Positions 59,797 through 64,000 of a stretch of 64,000 bases of DNA are shown here, piece by piece. Position 1 is the first letter of the stretch. Each line of letters begins with the position of its first letter. Under the pieces are notes generated by a model, which was not told the origin of the DNA, did no database searches, and was given only the letters and a program-made list of their open reading frames with translations. This stretch comes from Dysidea avara (lineage: Eukaryota; Porifera; Demospongiae; Dictyoceratida; Dysideidae). Where the stretch lies: positions 2,972,359-3,036,358 of the forward strand of contig NC_089272.1 in NCBI RefSeq assembly GCF_963678975.1, read 5' to 3'. Made by a program: the position numbers and the translations under genes.

Positions 59797-60337
59797 TTGC
59801 ATTCTACATGTATATTAAAAGATCATGAAATATATGTAGCTACTAGAACACCACATTGCTATTGCATATTATGGATTGTATATGTATATAGCGGCTAAGA
59901 CACTTCAAACAGCTGTGTAACTACTATAGCTGTGTGGTGAAATGCAACTAATCTAATGGGTTAAATCATTTACCCCTTGACTAAATTATTACAGTAGCAA
60001 CACTGACAGTTGGTTGGCAATGTATACATGATGAGACTACATATAGTTTTGTAATGCAGCACACTCTCACACTCACAATTCAATGGAGGCCAGCTGAAGT
60101 TGAAGCAGTTCTTCTCCTAAATACATAATTATTATCTTATCAGTGTACATGGCTCCATTTTCTACATGCATACACATTTTGCACACCACCACACATAATT
60201 ATCAGTTGCAAGTTTACATAAACACTATTAGTACTATTGATGCTTTAGATTTACAAGCCATAATATATACACAGGTAGATTAATATGATGTCCTTGGCCA
60301 TCTCAGAGTACATATAAGAGTTATGTATGAGCATAGA

Positions 60338-61751
60338 TAGGGTTTCCAATGTAAAAATTCGACTTCTTCAAAATAATTTGTTAACTGCTGTTACATGTTG
60401 GACTAACTCTCACTTGAATACAGCTGCAGTGGTGATAAATTCCATTGCCTTCTTGGGGTAGAAATCGATCGAAATATCTGCAAAATCCGAGATTATGAGC
60501 TGTAACTCTTAGAAGCCTTGATCCTTTATCGCAATACTGGAGTTCAGCCTTCCTCTGTGAGTAAACCTTCACCTAAAAGCATTGGTAGTTTGATTGGTGA
60601 GGTAGGTTTCCTGTCGCTGCATCATTTGAGCACGATTTTGGATTCAAAAAATGGGTTTTCGTCTACGGACACCAAACGAATGATAGCCCAAACTTCCTCA
60701 CACCACAGTAGTAATCATCCATCGACAAAGAAGTCACATACGAAGTATGGTTAAGGTTGAGCACCTCTAACCATCTGGGTGAGCACGATATAAGGCAAAA
60801 TTTGCCAGAAATCACACCTTGACTACACATCTTGTACGCTCAACTGTTTAAAAATAGATATCTTGGTGTAAAACAACTGTATGATCCATAAAACACAGCT
60901 AGAAGTGAGGTTATCCCGGGTTATAATCGTCAGGAATCATAAAATAAATTTAAATGGCGCTAAAGAAATTACAACCAAGCTCGCGTGATTTCAGCCGTTT
61001 AAACACTTGATGCGTCTGGATGTCTTGTGCAGTGCTACGACAACTGTGATTTTATCCCTAGATTGCATGCCCGGTGATAAATTTAGGCAATGTATCATTG
61101 CTGACCACACCCAAGCCTAGTCACACGAGCCTGATTGAATGGGCTAAGTGCTTTTGTAACTGAATTGCAGCGACGATAACATTGCTATTAGTTATACTTT
61201 ATGGATCATACAGTTGTTTTACACCAAGATATCTATTTTTAAGCAGTTAAGTGGACAAGTTGTGTAGTGAAGGTGTGATTTCCGGAAAATTTTACCCTAT
61301 ATCGTGCTCACCCAGATGGTTAGAGGTGCTTAACCTTAACCATACTTCGTATGTGACTTCTTTGTCGATGGATGATTACTACTGTGGTGTGAGAAAGTTT
61401 GGGCTATCATTCGTTTGGTGTCTGTAGACGAAAACCCATTTTTTGAATCCAAGATCGTGCTCAAATGATGCAGCGACAGGAAACTTACCTCACCAATCAA
61501 ACTACCAATGCTTTTAGGTGAGGGTTTACTCACAGAGGAAGGTTGAACTCCAGTATTGCGTTAAAGGATCAAGGCTTCTAAGAGTTACAGCTCGTAATCT
61601 CGGATTTTGCAGCTATTTCGATCGATTTCTACCCCAAGAAGGCAATGAAATTTATCGCCACTGCAGCTGTATTCAAGTGAGAGTTAGTCAAACATGAAAC
61701 AGCAGTTAGCAAATTATTTTGAAGATGTTGAATTTTTACATTGGAAACCCT
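60338..61751. mobile_element. Foldback element, 1.4 kb, arms of about 555 bp
   Basis: The left arm (60338 to about 60893) recurs inverted at about 61197-61751 with only scattered differences. The loop is about 300 bp. Termini TAGGGTTTCCAATG; 8-bp target duplication AGCATAGA at 60330-60337 and 61752-61759, hAT-like. Each arm carries the same roughly 65-codon open stretch (KPSPKSIGSLIGEV...), which is a by-product of the arm duplication. No transposase. Confidence 0.9.
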
Positions 61752-61759
61752 AGCATAGA

Positions 61760-62108
61760 GATGTGCGGTCTGTAAGAAAATTCTGTATGATATCCATGCA
61801 ATAGCTACGTTGTACATGTACCGCTGTTATAATTATGTGATATATAGATAAAGTCTATATATAAATAATTATTATATGCATACTGGCACAAGGTAGCTAT
61901 TGGATATTCATATAATATATGTACATGAGACCAGAGTAATCAGCACATAACACTATTTAGTTAACTGTGATACAGTATTCATAAAATATAATTATACACA
62001 TTATAAATTCTATGCTTGTAGTTTGTTATGAATGTTCATGTAGTTTAGGTGTTAAAATACTGTGCACACATTAGTGATAAGCATGTACAGTTCAGTCACT
62101 GTATTCAT
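61760..62108. other. 3' flank of tetraspan gene 4, no other feature
   Basis: AT-rich, probably 3' UTR of gene 4 on the minus strand near 62109. Nothing else was seen. Confidence 0.4.
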
Positions 62109-63287
62109 TTACTTCTTAATGACCACTCTCAGCAGTGAGATCAATCCCACAATGATCTGTAACAAGTAATAGTACGTATATTAAATGTACATGTTGTACA
62201 GTGTTATACTTACCCATCCAACCATACAGATATTTCCCAGTATAGGAAGTATTATAAATCTCTTTGGTCTTGTATCACTACATACAAAATCTCCACTATC
62301 ACAATACTTCCTGTATAGATCACTCAGCAATGAAGCAGTGATACACCAGTACACTGCCATCAAGCCCGTCCAGACCATTCCAAAGATCCCAGCCAGTCTG
62401 ACATACTGCAATGGAAAAAAACAGTTTACTATATGCATCCATGCTATGACAAAATTTATTGAGCTACAGGTTGTTACACAAAGCTTCTGGAACAATGATA
62501 CATCAAATAGAGTGATCAGACAGTAGTAAAAGCTGCAGGCACTGCAATTATTTGGTGGATGCATACAAATTCTAGGGTTTATTACTTCATTGTATAGTGT
62601 TAGACATGTGTCACAGCAGCTGCAGTACTTATAGCAGGACACTAAACTTTATAGTGATAACTACATACTCACCACTGCAGTGAGACATGGAATCATTAGA
62701 TCAATCATCATTAACACTAGAGCTACTAAGATAGAGACAATTGCATTGGCTAGTGCGTTGTTACAAATACGGTCTCCTCTGAAGTCTCCATTGTCCTCAC
62801 TGTAGAAACAAATTTCAACTGGTAGGTCTCTTCGTCCACTACCATTAAGTGATGACGCAAATAAGTCAGCTCGAAAAGCTGCAATAGTACTTGCCAGGAT
62901 CTACAAATGAGCAGAATAATAAATATACTATCTCATATCACAAGCACAGCAGAATATTTATGGACCCACAAGAAGGTTCTATTATACAGCATGCAGGGAG
63001 TCAGATTATAGTAACAGTAAAATTCAGAAAGCGGTAATGACTTGATATACTCAACTTCCAATCTATAGCAAGTGTCCTAAGGAGCTACACACTGATGATG
63101 AGCCATATAGGTATAGCTGGGATTCAGAATTACATCAGCATTCACAACTTCTCACATATGATATTATAGCTGCATACATATTATACTGTGTATAACGTAC
63201 TATCAGTAATAACTTGGGGATGCTGCTTCCTGCAATATTGAAGATGTATGAGAAAAGTGATGATGGTAGTTGTAGTTCATCACCCAT
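62109..63287 (-). CDS. Synaptogyrin-like four-TM (MARVEL-type) protein, paralogue 4
   Basis: Four phase-0 exons on the minus strand: 63287-63201, 62900-62673, 62405-62214, 62156-62109 (TAA); 184 aa. It is the most diverged of the four. Start MGDELQL parallels MGDGETP. Loop 1 keeps DLPVEICFY and GDRICNNA. Helix 3 has VYWCITASLLSDLYRKYC. Loop 2 keeps a second cysteine (CDSGDFVC). The last helix is ILGNICMVGW/IIVGLISLLR, in which the GQA of the other paralogues is replaced by VGL. The exon boundaries fall at the same places as in paralogues 1-3. An in-frame extension upstream of the ATG (EEKLIAILQD) is possible but not favoured by the paralogues. Confidence 0.83.
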
Positions 63288-64000
63288 ATCTTGTAGAATA
63301 GCAATCAGTTTTTCCTCACAACACTATATAATATAAATGTTAATGATAGAGAGTTAGCTACTTTTATATCACACTCACACTGTCCTATGGGTTCTGGTAC
63401 TATTACATAATCCAGTAACAGAGCTAACACGTAAGATGTTGTCATGGGTTCAGGGTTGTTATCATTATACCCAAAATCTAATTAAAGTATAGACAGGAAG
63501 TACATGACTACGTCACGTCACGCAGTACAAAGAGGAAGTTGTAAAGGTTACATTCTAATGACATTGGTCTGTATGACATAGTTCCAATGAAAGGGCCTGT
63601 GAGCTTTTAACATGGTAGATACTGATAATATAGTTTATCTCTCACTTCAACAAAGCATTAGTATAATAATGTTTTATATATGCAGAACTATTCTAACTAT
63701 CAACATCTATGTAGTTGTCTATTGAATTTCAATTATAAATGTTTTTGTAAACATCAGCTGCATGATATGGCTGACATGTGTTCATAAATTTACGCTCCAG
63801 TTTTGTAAAGTTTTTTCCCATGAAGTGGATGTATTTTATTTTATTTTCTCACTGAATACAGTACCAGCAGCATACACTTGTACAGCAGCAGAACAAATAA
63901 ACTGATAAAGGGATGCCACAGACCTATACTATATGAAGGGGCACAATGCATAATTAATTTTGTAAACTGTAGTGTATTTATGTAAGTAAAAATTTACACA
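63288..64000. other. Upstream of tetraspan gene 4, possible promoter and a weak exon candidate
   Basis: On the minus strand, a stretch from about 63479 to 63381, bounded by TTTAATTAG and GTGAGT, is open for about 33 codons (NNPEPMTTSYVLALLLDYVI). No family was recognised and its phase does not join gene 4 exon 1. At about 63505-63525 TGACGTGACGTAGTCA contains overlapping CRE-like TGACGT words. Beyond that nothing is seen. Confidence 0.3.

Noticed and set aside
60518-61533. Same 65-78-residue peptide encoded on opposite strands
   Set aside because: A consequence of the two inverted arms of the foldback element; no family similarity and no initiation context shared with genes here.

Overview
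The window is AT-rich, intron-bearing animal DNA with a heavy load of small transposons. Six protein-coding loci can be reconstructed with consistent splice sites and phases. They are a PRDM9-like SET/zinc-finger gene, a Bcl-3-like nuclear IkappaB gene, a dithiol glutaredoxin gene, and four paralogous four-TM proteins of the synaptogyrin/MARVEL type (counted here as one family at four loci). This family set is metazoan. The divergence of the proteins and the style of the repeats suggest an early-branching animal, most likely a sponge, but the species cannot be fixed from the sequence.

Layout. 0.5-5 kb (+): a PRDM9-like gene whose 5' end lies outside or unrecognised at the left edge; six exons end in a near-identical 84-bp zinc-finger array. 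5-6.9 kb: repeats. 6.9-15.1 kb (-): nine-exon Bcl-3-like gene, with a perfect kappaB site about 140 bp upstream of its ATG. 15.5-24.5 kb (-): two-exon glutaredoxin whose 8.7-kb intron holds two minisatellites, several MITEs and a tandem run of four tRNA-Lys-like units. 24.6-34.5 kb: gene-poor and built of nested hAT-like elements, a tandem repeat, MITEs and LINE remnants. 34.5-36.5 and 43.3-45.8 kb (+): tetraspan genes 1 and 2, a tandem duplication that also copied promoter sequence and upstream DNA. Between them lie hAT-like elements, a broken Ty3/gypsy gag-like fossil and LINE pieces. 50.0-56.2 kb (-): tetraspan gene 3, whose 5-kb first intron contains several MITEs and a LINE nested in a long-TIR element. 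57.4-58.1 kb: twin 236-bp palindromic elements. 60.3-61.8 kb: a 1.4-kb foldback element. 62.1-63.3 kb (-): tetraspan gene 4.

Connections between genes. The glutaredoxin and Bcl-3-like genes run head-to-tail on the minus strand with only about 370 bp between them, so the Bcl-3-like promoter is compact and readable. The four tetraspan genes share the same four-exon, all-phase-0 structure and form a local gene family in two orientations (two plus, then two minus). No operon or prokaryotic feature is present. Many transposon boundaries are called from terminal inverted repeats together with target-site duplications read directly from the sequence.
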